The notes under the pieces are model-generated. The model had not been told where the DNA came from and made no database searches. It worked only from the letters and a program-made list of their open reading frames with translations. A stretch of 64,000 nt of DNA, taken from Gamarada debralockiae. Lineage: Eukaryota; Ascomycota; Leotiomycetes; Helotiales; Hyphodiscaceae. The position numbers and the translations under genes are program-made. Within the stretch, counting starts at the first letter, position 1, and each line of letters starts with the position of its first letter. The stretch lies in the NCBI GenBank assembly GCA_002803225.1, contig NXFV01001672.1, positions 1 to 64,000 of the forward strand, written 5' to 3'. Below are positions 10,903 through 21,598 of this stretch, one piece after another.

Positions 10903-12217
10903 ATGTCAGCCGCGCCTGCAATCGAGACCCCAAGGGCAGATGTATTGATCGAGAAGGAATTGGAAGGTGTCAATCTGGGAGAGGATACTCAGTTCAAGCC
11001 AGCCGATACGTCTCAGACGGAATCCTCCTCCGTCGCTGCGTCACTTCGAGAAAAGCCCCCAGGGCCTGTCAAGACTCCAATCGTCGATCCTGTCGAGTCT
11101 GCCAAACCTGTACCTGCCCCGACCCCTACCTCCGATCAAGAAAAGAAGTACGAGGACGTGTTGAACACAGTCAAATCATGGAAGGAGATTCCGTCTACGA
11201 AGGGAAAGGAGGGTCCAATTACGGACAATGAGATTATGTGGTTGACTCGAGAATGCATCCTTCGATATCTACGAGCTACAAAATGGTCGACAGCGGATGC
11301 TGCAAAGCGTTTGCTTGGCACACTGACTTGGAGGAGAGACTACGGGGTGGAGGACCTCACAGGAGATCACATTTCACCGGAGAACGAGACTGGTAAGCAG
11401 ATCATTTTGGGATATGATAATGCTGCTAGACCTTGTCTTTACCTGAATCCGGGAAGGCAGAACACGGAACCCAGCCCTCGACAAGTGCAGCATTTGGTTT
11501 TCATGGTGGAATGTGTCATTGAGTTTATGGTCCCCGGTCAGGAAAACTTGGCTCTGTTGATCAACTTCAAGGCGTCCAAGAGCCGAACGAACACAGCGCC
11601 AGGGATTGGGCAAGGGCGAGAGGTCTTGAATATCTTGCAAACACATTATCCAGAAAGACTTGGAAGGGCGTATCTCATCAATAGTATGTTCTGATCTCTG
11701 CATATGAAAGCATGCACACTAACACCTCGCAGTCCCATGGGTTGTTCATGGATTCCTAAAGCTGATTTCGCCCTTCATCGATCCCATGACAAAAGAGAAG
11801 CTGAAGTTCAACGAGGAAATGCGTCAGCATGCTCCACCTCAACAGCTATGGACCGAATTCCAAGGAGATCTCGAATTCGAGTATGAGCATTCTGTCTACT
11901 GGCCTGCACTACTTGAGCTGTGCGAGGAGAGACGCCGAGAGCAAAAGGAGCGCTGGGTGAAGGCTGGAAAACATTATGGAGAGAGCGAGCTGTATCTTAA
12001 AGGTGGACGCTCACAGAGCGTTGGGCAAGTGAGTGAGCTGGTTGTGGAAGTAGCATCAGTGCCCGAGAAGGAGGAGAACGTCCCAGTCGAGCCTGTTCAG
12101 GAGAATGGAGCGGCTAAGGAACCAGTGCAATCAAATGGTGCACAAGCCAATGGCAATACGGATATTGAGGCTCAGAAGCCAGACCCAGTTCTCACGACTG
12201 ACGGTGATAGAGATTAA
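10903..12217 (+). CDS. Sec14 / CRAL-TRIO phosphatidylinositol-transfer protein, Pdr16-like, 421 aa
   Basis: Exons are 10903-11683 and 11733-12217, joined by a 49-nt intron (GTATGT, branch CTAAC, CGCAG) inside the LINIPWVVHGFLKLI motif. A disordered N-terminus of about 85 residues precedes the CRAL-TRIO-N helices (ECILRYLRATKWSTADAAKR, LLGTLTWRRDYGVEDL). The lipid-binding lobe follows: GYDNAARPCLYLNPGRQNTE, then VQHLVFMVECVIEFMVPGQE, HYPERLGRAYLIN and FIDPMTKEKL. The motifs match yeast Pdr16/Sfh3 more than Sec14. Those proteins bind phosphatidylinositol and sterols at lipid droplets and the plasma membrane and affect azole tolerance; transfer of that role here is inference. The C-terminal tail of about 90 residues is Glu/Val/Asn-rich and looks disordered. 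Confidence 0.87.
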
Positions 12218-12544
12218 GATGGGGGCTTTGGAATTGGAGGAGTTCGGTGTGGAAGCGATGCTGATAGTTCATAATTCTTGTAGAAGATAGACTTTACGTA
12301 ACGTACGAACAAAATTTTAATGTAAAAACGTTGGTATCAAATATTGAAAGAATTCTGGACATCCGCCCTCACTGAATCATGCAGCTGGCCTCGCTTGAGC
12401 TCCAGCCCGGCAGCTATCGACAACCTCGAACCAAATCTTTCAGCCTTGCTACACAATTCTCTCTCAGCCTTCACCACCCACACCGCACTCCTTAATACGC
12501 ATTCAACTCAACTTCGCGCATGCCCCTCTTCCAATAACGACAAA

Positions 12545-13289
12545 ATGGCGTCCTCTCAACCGCAGAAACCGCCGCCCGCAGGCAATCCCTCTCAAGCCCA
12601 GCAACGCTCACAACCGGGCCTGCGCTACCCCTCGAGCGGCAAGACAATATACCACAGACCGCTGAGTCGCAGTCGAACGCAAGAGCTCAGTCAAGCAAGC
12701 TTTGCGTATCTATTTGGGGAGATGGTGAGCTATGCGCAAAAGCGCGTTACTGGGATTCAAGATCTGGAGAAACGGTGCGCTCAAGACTTCAGTCCATGTT
12801 ATTCATAGCTTTGAATATCTTGCTGATTGATGCTTCTATAGATTAAACACACAAGGCCACCCTATAGGTCTGAAACTCCTCGACCTCCTCCTCTATCGCG
12901 AGCCCGCCCGGCAACAAGTACGACCCTTAAACATTATCGCCCTCCTGCAATTCATTCACACAACGCTCTGGAAACACCTCTTCAACCGGCCCGCTGACGC
13001 ATTAGAGAAATCAAATGACGCAGAAAAGCCAGACGAGTATATGATATCCGATAACGAGCCGCTGGTGAATCAATATATTAGTGTTCCGAGGGAAATGAAT
13101 CAGTTGAATTGCGCGGCGTTTGTGGCGGGGATTGTGGAGGGTGTTTGTGATGGTGCAGGATTTCCGGCTAGGGTTACGGCTCATAGTGTTGGGAAGGGAG
13201 AGGAGGGAGAATTGTGGCCTGGCAAGACGGTTTTCTTGGTGAAGTTTCAGGAGGAGGTTGTGGAGAGAGAGCAGTATTTGAAGGCATGA
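12545..13289 (+). CDS. TRS31: TRAPP complex subunit Trs31 (TRAPPC5), 225 aa
   Basis: Exons are 12545-12774 and 12842-13289. The 67-nt intron starts with GTGCGC and ends with CTATAG after a CTGAT branch. After a Pro/Gln-rich head of about 35 residues comes the Bet3-family fold: YHRPLSRSRTQELSQASFAY, LFGEMVSYAQKRVTGIQDLE, LNTQGHPIGLKLLDLLLYRE, IIALLQFIHTTLWKHLFNRP. The Trs31 hallmark follows: ADALEK...Y(M)ISDNEPLVNQYISVPREM, then LNCAAFVAGIVEGV and FPARVTAHSV. Trs31 is a core subunit of the TRAPP vesicle-tethering complexes, which act as the Ypt1/Rab1 exchange factor at the Golgi and in autophagy. The length fits the family. The gene stands alone, with a convergent small gene downstream. Confidence 0.93.
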
Positions 13290-13779
13290 GGCGAATCGTG
13301 GAGTGGAATTCATGGACATTTGCAAGGCGTATATGGGCATTGGGGGAGTTATGGGTTGGGCTCAGGGCCAAGCATTAGGAGCTTGAGAATTAGGGAAATC
13401 TTCAGCGGTTTGAACATCGATGTTCTGATGAGGGAGTACGTGTAGAGTGATATTCATTCTTACTCTTTCTCAGGACAATGCTATTCCTCAAACTCCTTCT
13501 ATCTTGGGGTATCTTGCTATCCATTGCCTTTGCCATAAACTCCATCATTCCCGATAAGCAAGCCATGACGCTACTTCAAGCCTTTAGCTTGAGAACGTCA
13601 AGATCATCATCTTTTCCACGCCTGAACGTTAAGTCCTAAGCCACCCAGGAGACCATCCTCTTACCTTGTGTACGACCAAGAGCACCCTCTACTCCATACC
13701 GAGACTCCAAATTTACCAATCTCCAAAATCAACCAGCCAAACCTCCCCAATGACACTCCTCATCCAAACTCCCCTCTAC
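13290..13779. other. Convergent intergenic region
   Basis: Shared 3' region of TRS31 (plus) and the small minus-strand gene at 13780. No supported gene or repeat seen. Confidence 0.5.
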
Positions 13780-14152
13780 TCACCGTGGCAAACTCTTACT
13801 CCCACTCTTAAACGGACTCTCTCCACCATCCTTCCTCGGAGGACCCTTATTCATCAAATCCGCCAACCCCAAATCCTTCCAAGCAGTCTCCTTCGTTTTC
13901 TGCGTAGCTCTTTGAATGCCAAACGCCGCATGCTGATCCGGCACTACATCATCCTCATCTTCTGGATTGATAGGTTGGTTATGAGGAGGAACGTAGATTT
14001 CGTCGTCTGGGAGTTTGTCTTTGCAGAAGTCTTCGAAGAGGTCCGCATCCCGCGAGCGGTTGAAATGCACGTAGGTGTGGTTGGAGTCTTTGGACTGGGG
14101 TTTGTTAGCTGGGAGGAGCTGAAGAGGGATGGGGAGGAGAATTAGGTACCAT
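13780..14152 (-). CDS. Small conserved-looking hypothetical protein, about 105 aa
   Basis: On the minus strand an open frame from about 14094 to 13780 encodes SKDSNHTYVHFNRSRDADLF, then EDFCKDKLPDDEIYVPPHNQ, AAFGIQRATQKTKETAWKDL and GLADLMNKGPPRKDG. It ends in a basic tail. An ATG at 14152 lies directly against a GTACCT donor, and AGCTAAC...CCCAG precedes SKDSNH. The best model is therefore a 3-nt first coding exon (14152-14150), a 55-nt intron and one main exon. If the intron is retained, the ATG frame ends after MVPNSPPHPSSAPPS. I do not recognise a named family. The polar, charged sequence suggests a small soluble protein that may bind nucleic acid or a complex (inference). It is divergent from RPS29. 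Confidence 0.6.
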
Positions 14153-14870
14153 TTTGAGGATTGAAGGGGCACTTTGGCTCTGGAATTCAGAAGTTGGAGG
14201 TGTTGGAAGAGGGAAACTCCAAAGGTTGTTATGATGTTGTGACTTGGAATTTAGAAAAGGACGTGTTCCTAGGTTTTGTAGCTTTGACGCAAGATACGTC
14301 GTAGAGTCAATTGCAACATCAATTTGACCTTCGCAATGTCTCAGTTTTCTTTCACGATTGAGTGTCTTGTCTCTAGGGAATTTATGAAAGTCCGATATTT
14401 GCTGATAGTTTTTGGTTGTTCCGCTTTGGATTTCAGTTCTCGCTTGGTGAAAGCGGCGACTGATTCTGCCGTGCCTACTCGCTCTAGTCTGCACAAACTA
14501 TGGCGTCGTTTACGCATGATGACAAATATGATTGGCGGAAGAGTGGCCAATGGAAATACGACTGGGACCGCTACAAGAAGGAGCTGGACCGGGCCCATGA
14601 CAAGCTAGGCCGGCACGTGACCCACAAGAATATTTCGCCCGACTATCAAGAACGGGAACGAAATCAAAGACTTGGTCAACGACAAGAGTATCGCACGCCC
14701 GACTACCAAACACCCTCCCAGAAGGCGACCAAGGCATTTGCAGATACTGTAAGTAATTCTTCGATTTTCTCCTGCCCAGAAATGTACAGCTTGCTCTGGT
14801 GGCTTCTGAAAGAAAACAATCTAATAATCGCAAAGAAACCCTTCTTTCTCATATTCCAACAACCGCAATC
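14153..14870. promoter_or_regulatory. Divergent promoter region upstream of RPS29, containing an open frame at 14500
   Basis: This region should carry the strong RPS29 promoter. At 14500 an ATG opens a frame (MASFTHDDKYDWRKSGQWKY..., with many Tyr, Lys, Arg and Gln) that stays open to a GTAAGT at 14749. If that donor is joined to the acceptor TGTACAG just before CTTGCTCTGG, the frame runs without a stop into the RPS29 start. It is either a translated upstream frame or chance. See the findings. Confidence 0.4.
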
Positions 14871-15185
14871 ATGTCCCACGAATCGGTCTGGAACTCGAGA
14901 CCTCGAACCTACGGCAAGGGAGCTCGCGCCTGGTACGTTTCCTTTGATCGAACACAGAGCTGGATGCGACAGCGGGGTAGACTTGAAATGGAGGGCATCT
15001 GCTAACATATCATTTCCACAGCCGTGTCTGCACCCACAAAGCCGGTCTCATTCGCAAGTATGGCCTCAACATCTGCCGTCAATGCTTCAGAGAGAAAGCC
15101 GCCGACATTGGATTCGTCAAGGTACTTTCCAACCAAAAACCGGATGATCTCACCTTTGGTCTAACACATTCCGCAGCACCGTTAA
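14871..15185 (+). CDS. RPS29: 40S ribosomal protein S29 (uS14), 56 aa
   Basis: Exons are 14871-14932, 15022-15121 and 15177-15185; the last holds only His-Arg-stop. Introns are GTACGT...CACAG (89 nt, branch CTAAC) and GTACTT...CGCAG (55 nt, branch CTAAC). The protein begins [20 protein letters not shown] and carries the zinc-binding CRVC...CRQC pattern ([20 protein letters not shown]). It ends ADIGFVKHR. Its 56 residues match the eukaryotic family. uS14 sits in the head of the small ribosomal subunit and contacts 18S rRNA. The multi-intron structure with a tiny last exon is common for ribosomal protein genes in filamentous fungi. Confidence 0.97.
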
Positions 15186-18100
15186 GATACTCTCGACCAA
15201 GGAAGCAGGCTCTTCGAATTGATATCGCGCGAATGGGCAGTGGAATCGAGATATTTTTTACACATGGCATGGAGTTTATGGATGGCTGGTCAGAAAAGAA
15301 GATTTCTTGTTGAAGGGCTTTGAAGTTGGGAGGAACGCTGAACTCTGCGTGAGTTCTATGGATCACCTGAAGATGGATTTGCTCTCGGATACATGGTTCT
15401 TGCATATGGCATTGATCGATATGGAAATGCTCTTGTTTTGCACATGGGCCACAGACGAATGTCTTGTTGGCTGTACCGCAGCATAGCCTCTAATTCCATT
15501 TCGGATTTCACAACCTCCTCGTCCTGGATGGCAAATGTATGAGTGAGCTCCATACGATGAATATGATTATAAGATGGCGTTGGGAGGCTAGGGAGAGGGT
15601 TCAAAAAGGTGAAGTGAGACAACTATTACAGGATCTGCCACAGAGATACCTATGATCGGCTAGATGATGGGAGGCCTCCACGCCAGATTCAGGATGCTTC
15701 CAGGTCTCTGCAACTTCCAAGTAGAAGCCGGCAATTCAAACAGCAGCTCGAGTGGAAAACAAAGCTACGATTACTGGGAAGATGATACAGAGCTCGGTGA
15801 GCCATTGGGTATCGTAGTATGAGATAATTGCCTCATGGATGCCTTGCATGACGGAAGTCGGCTTGATACATTCAAAGCCTAAGCTTCTCATGTATTTCCT
15901 AGTTGAGCCTTATCACAACAAAACGACCCTTTCGCTCTTTCTAATCTCACCCCGAACCCCTTCCCTCACTTCATGTTATTCCAGCAACTTTCATCTCAAC
16001 AGCCCGCTCTTAGACAACTCGTAGAGGCCCTTCCCTTCAATTCATCGCTGTGTCTGAGGGTTGACTCGGGGATATTGGCTGTGGGGGTGTTGGTTGTGGC
16101 GGGCTGTAGACGATGCAGACAGTGCTGTATCTACCACTCAAGCACGCGCTCTATTGTTCAACATTCGTCAGTACTAGCATATCACAGAGGTTCGAAGGGA
16201 GAGCACACAGCTGATGCGGTAGGCATTGTGGATTCGTTTGGATGGAAGTTTTAGGCTGATTGGAAACCTCTGATTGACTTGTTTTCAGTTTAGGGATTAT
16301 AAAGACAGATTTTCCTTAGCACCTACTCTCTTTCTTTTCGAAATCGTTTCTATTCACAGGTTTTCTGATTTTAGTATGTGGATTCGCGAAGTGAGCATGT
16401 GGAAATAGTGGGTGAGGCGAACACCCGACTTATATAGAGGCAAAGTCTGCCTAATGCGGCCTCGAGACGAGCTGCCCTATCTGCCAGTGGATAACGTCTT
16501 CTGATGTCTTTGCTCTGATTTGTTACCTCGTGTGGATGCATCTCCATGTAGCCTTACAGGGTACTAGTAGGCCCGGGCTCAGGTGGTAGCGCTCGAATTA
16601 CAATGAAGAGCGTTCTCGATACTATATAATGGGTAAGCCAGAAAAGAGATCCATCTGATGGTATTCGCCAAGACTACTTTCAAAGAATGAGAAGCTAATG
16701 ATTCATTTGAGGAACTGCTAATAGCTACCAAGGCGCAGATTTTTTAAGATAAAATCACGAAATCATCCTCCTCTCCTCATATAGGAGCCGGTTCAAACAC
16801 TTCGACTGCATACTCTCGACTAAAAATGTTGCAAGTTTTGTATCTACTATTAAGAGCTCTTAGCAAAAGTTATCTACCTTACTGTATCTTTGTGATGTGG
16901 CTGGGGAGTAAATTGGTACAGTAGCTGCTTGACCTGGGGAATGGAATCGACACCGAAAAAGGGAACGACGACGAATCGAGTGACAACAATAAACCGGAAG
17001 CGGGAACACGAACTCTCCTCCGAAGCTTCAAAGGTCCTTCTTGTGAAGCGCAATGCCAAGGAAGCAGATGGCAAAGCTTTGAAATACGAATGAAAGCAGG
17101 AAGGCTCTCTTCGACAAATGGGCCGTGGTTCTCCTGGTAGCACATTCTTTTCACTAGATAATTAGGTGCTTCGTAGGATTTATAGAAGTAACTGCTATGG
17201 TCACGGCAGTCCTGATATTCTGCAACTCCATGCAAAACACTGTAAGCATTGGGAGAAGTGTACGCGTTTCTGAACTTTTGTTCCAGCTAATCAGCTCCTC
17301 TAGTTGCCTAACTTTCGTGTGATTTAATGAGCATTTGCCCACTCCTTCCGCGCTTGATATCGGTATATCCTGAATTATATACCACCAGGAGCACGCTCAA
17401 TATTCAAAGAACTTGCAGTCTGAAGAGAACAGAGTACGAACGACACGGCTTCGGGGTTTGCTCACGTCTGTGTCTGCGATCTGGCCGATAGATTAATTTC
17501 CTGATGCTAGGGCCACGTGCTCAGAAAACTTCAATCAGTCATTTGTTCAACTTCAGGTTCAGTAACACTCTGTAAATCATTGACCAAGGCAACAAAAAAG
17601 ACAGCGAAAAGAAGAGCGATAATAGAAAATACAATGACAATAATAAAGCTACAATTTAAAGGCAATGTACGCTCAAGAGAATGGGGTAGTTTGATGAGAT
17701 CTCCGATAGGGCACTTGGAAAGAAGTGGTGGCAATTGACCTTAATGGGGATTACCAAACTCTCCTCCATTGCTTTTCTTGCTCGGTCATTGATGATGAAA
17801 CATTCACGATAACAAACTGGTGTATATTGTAGCAAGTCGGAGACCTAGAATTTGGCATGAATAAATTGAAGACCAACTGCTCAAGGAACCAAGGATATGC
17901 TCCATTCAATGTCTAATTACCGAGCAATATACCTCTAGAAAGATTTCTCAAAGCCTCCACACTTTAGACCAGCTCGAATTCGTGGGGGAGGAATCAAATA
18001 ATCTCAATGTAGTCTCAATTTGAGTTCAGTTTTGGGAAGTAGGAATGCGCTGATGACTACTTAGAGGTGGGCTTGTGTTCCTACAGAACGAACTATCCAC

Positions 18101-18298
18101 ATACGAAGCGCAACAACTTCTCACTTTAGCGCTGGCTCCAACCTGCGCAAGATCACCATATTCAGCTCAGCATACCCATAAAGCTTTGTTACGTAGTTTC
18201 TGGGACCACGCTCGTTTATATCGGCGCATCAGTTCTGCAGCAGTAGGGTTGAACTTGCATTCGGACTTTCCCCACCGTGAGTTGCTCGATCATCTATT
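15186..18298. other. 3.1-kb stretch without a supported gene
   Basis: Several short open frames exist on both strands. A minus-strand stretch around 15622-15240 has some cysteines and His residues (CGPCAKQEHFHIDQCHMQEP) and could be a relic. A minus-strand frame at 17734-17531 has a hydrophobic run (CSFIIVIVFSIIALLFAVFF) but only a TTG start. None shows a recognisable family, a good start and splice logic together. I call it non-coding or relic DNA downstream of RPS29 and AACS, which converge on it. Confidence 0.45.
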
Positions 18299-21200
18299 TT
18301 AATGCGTCTTGGCCCATTCCCGATACCAATCCAAACACTCGGCATTCGCAACACTGGCAGATGTCTTGACATTCATACCGCATAAGATCTGCTTCACTGC
18401 TACCTCGATCCTGCCCCACACATTAGCCACCATTCCTCAATCCCCCAGACCCTCCAAGCCAACAACAATAAAGGGGGACTTACTTCTTCCCATTAGTAGT
18501 AACCGGAATCTCGACACACTCATCCACGACACCCGGTACATGTCGCGCACTCAACTCTCTCCTCACACATCCCCTAATGCGTTCCTTCAATCCCTCATCT
18601 AATCCCTTCCCCGAAACCATCTTCAGGAATAATACCACAGTCTCATCCGTATCACACTCCCTTCTCCGTCCAATGCAAAGAGCATCTTCTACCTCCGAGG
18701 CAAAGTGTTTGAGGAGAATGTTGTAGATTTCCGCGGAGCCGAAACGAACTCCGCTGGGTTTTAAAACCCCGTCGGAACGGCCTAGCATCACCATGCCACC
18801 GGTGAGAGGGTTGAAGCGTACGAAACTGAAGGAGGGGAGTCAGTTAGAGCGGAGAAGATGATGGGGTCTAAGGGGAAGGCTCGTGAGTTCTGAGCTCCAA
18901 AGAGTAGATTTCCGAGGAACTCAATGATTCAGACAAAATAGGAAATGCAGAAGGACATACTCGCCATGGTGCCACACACCCGGGAAAGTCTCGAAATAGG
19001 AGCTCTTGTATTTGGCTTCACCTTCTGCGCCATAAAAGGAGACTGGCTGGCAAGGGAAGGGCTTTACGCAAACAAGGTCGCCAGGCTCGCCGTCCAATAT
19101 CGGTGTTCCGGAAGGGTCATAGGCGCAAACTGCCATTCCCAGGCCTTTTACTTGGATCTCGCCTTGGTAGACGGGTGATAGTGGTGAAGGGGCACCAAAC
19201 AGAGATATGCTATGAAATTTTTAAGTCAGCAATCAATCGTTCATCCTGCTTGAACGATTCAGGACAGTCCGGAGAAGGAATATTCCACGCCCCGGATAAC
19301 TCACATGTCTGTCCCGCCTGTGATGCTTCCTAGATTGATAGACGAAGGGAAGGCTTCGTAGACGAATTTGAATGTACTGGGCGCCAAAGGCGATCCTGTT
19401 GAGTAAATAGCTCTCAGCGAGCTCAAGTAATCCTCTCTACCACTCTCCCGTTTATATTTCTCATAATCATGCGGAAAGACCTCGCTCTGTTCCAGCAAAC
19501 TCAAATACTTCGCCGAAGTTCCAAAATGCGTGATCTTAAGGTCCGTTATCAGATTCGGCATGCTGAGTTGACTCTCCAGCCGATCAGGGTTGGGCTTAAA
19601 AGGGCTTCCATCATACAAGACGATTGTTGCTCCTGATGCTAGACCTGAGACGAGCCAGTGCCACATCATCCACGTGCAGGTGGTGAAGTAGAAGAGCCGG
19701 TCTTTGGGGCGGATGTCGCAGTGGATTATATGTTCTTTTTTGTGCTGGATTAGGGTTCCGATTGAGGAGTGGACTATGCACTTTGGCTTTCCGGTTGTTC
19801 CTGAACTGTAGAGAATGTAGACTGGGTGACTTGGTGGTAGTTGTGTAAATATCATTTCCTCGCTCTCGTCACTGGATAAGTTAGTTGGGTGTTCGACTTC
19901 AATTGCTCCAATGAAATAAGCGTTTGGACCGGAATCTTTCATATAAACTGAACGATCTGAAATTTGACTTACCAGTATTTCTTCAAGAAGTTATCGTATT
20001 TGAACACCTCGCCATGCTCAAGTTTCAGGCCCTCTGTATAGTTGTTCTTCAAGCTAATCGTTTCAAATACGACCAGCACTTTGAGTGCCTTCAGCTCTTT
20101 GACAATCTCCTTCGTTTTCGGGGCAGTCTCATGGATTTTGCCATTATACTCCACCGCATTATCAGCGAATAGAACAACAGGCTCAATCTGCACCAGTCTA
20201 TCTAAAACAGCACTGACCCCCGTATCAGGGCTAATACCAGTCCAAATAGCTCCAATCGACGTCGCGGCAAGCATTGCTATTACGGTCTTCTCATGGTTAC
20301 CCAAGAAACCAGCCACTCTATCATTGGTCTTGACCCCCAATTTTCGGAGGGCCAAAGAAGTCGATTTGACGCTGGCGCGAAGCTCGTCCCAAGTGATTTC
20401 TCGATTGCTGGATTCGGTTGATGCTATTATGGCGATGTCGTTGGGCGAGACAGTGATGTTGGGTGGGTAGAGGAAGTTCTCGGCGAAGTTTAGGAGGGAG
20501 CTGGAGAAGAAGTTTGGGCGTGGGAACATGAGGGCATTGGGTTCTAGAGCCTGTCAAGGCTGTCAGGTTTGGTTCTCCAAGTGTTAACTAAGCATAAATT
20601 TTATAGTAGATTCAATGGCATCTTGCGAACGATGCCAGGGCTACTGACAATTCAAAAAGAAAGAGAGATAGTATTGGAAATTGAGTTTTCAAACTTTAAA
20701 TTCAACTCGTTAGTTGCATTTGGTTCTCGCAGTAGGGTTCGTTGAGCCCCCTATTCTTTCTGATTTCTGGTAGAGAATGAATTATTGAAAATCACTTCGA
20801 GGGGACTTTTCACGCAGCCAATCTCCATCGTAGGAGCGACGTCAGCGATTCACTCGTTTCTTCCAAGTATTATGATACGCTGGCGACGTGAGAACGTAGC
20901 CCTTGGAGGATGACTTGCTCGTCCGAAGAATGTGAATCGTTGATTTTCGCCAACAGACAACGCATCAAGCTGTCGTGTTTGACTCGTCCAAGATTGGGAG
21001 TTGGAGATGTCCATTGATTACGCTTGTAAAACAGGAAAAATATATCGAATTCCATGTGTAGCTGTTGATGTGAGGAAACTCAATCACTCTGTCGTCATTT
21101 CCCAAGTCCTTGAGAGTGATTACAAACTCGGAATTGATGGGTCGATGTTTGTAGAACCACAAGACATCGCATTTTACTTTTGGATGCGGGCGGTTTCGAC

Positions 21201-21598
21201 AGCTCATTCAAATTGTCGTCATTGCCCAAAGATGGAGAGTAATTCTAAACACTAATGAGGGGTTCCTGAATGACACTTGTCAAGCAACAACAAAACAACA
21301 GATTTAGACTGGGTTACGAAAAGGGGCAATCCTCAAATCTAATCACGTGCCACAACGAAATTTTATTTACCTTCTGAAAAGGTTTCGAAGCCTTGATGCC
21401 AGTGAAATGCCATGTCTCCTCCCAAAACTCCGGGATGTTGTCGATGGACCATTGATAAAGATCATCGTAGCTTTTCAGATTCAGACGATACTTGTTGTTG
21501 ATGATTTGCTTGAACTCCCACATTCGCGTAGAGGTTGGGTCTGCATGTCTCCAAAGCTCAACAACATCGTCGTCACGAGACATCGTAGCGTCTCCCAT
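18299..21598 (-). CDS. AACS: Acetoacetyl-CoA synthetase (acetoacetate-CoA ligase), 691 aa
   Basis: Six exons: 21598-21371, 20550-19973, 19871-19305, 19209-18961, 18825-18484, 18410-18299. The first encodes the family's N-terminal cap (VVELWRHADPTSTRMWEFKQ, YDDLYQWSIDNIPEFWEETW). An 820-nt intron separates it from ALEPNALMFPRPNFFSSSLL, then NFAENFLYPP. Adenylation motifs are YILYSSGTTGKPKCIVHSS (P-loop), TCTWMMWHWLVSGLA, ITGGTDIISLFG, GVWHHGDFVRF and GRSDGVLKPSGVRFGSAEIY. The C-terminal VTTNGKKIEVAVKQ holds the catalytic Lys region. It converts acetoacetate, CoA and ATP to acetoacetyl-CoA in the cytosol, feeding sterol and lipid synthesis and ketone or leucine-derived carbon use. The size fits. 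The exon 2-3 junction uses GTAAGT...ACTAACTTATCCAG. Exon 1 alone could be mistaken for a separate gene. Confidence 0.92.

Noticed and set aside
20042..20470. Open frame antisense to AACS
   Set aside because: Antisense of conserved coding sequence; no family features of its own.
21314..21598. A separate small gene (MGDATMSRDDDVVELWRH...)
   Set aside because: The sequence is the N-terminal cap of acetoacetyl-CoA synthetase and joins in frame to the next exon across a GT...AG intron.
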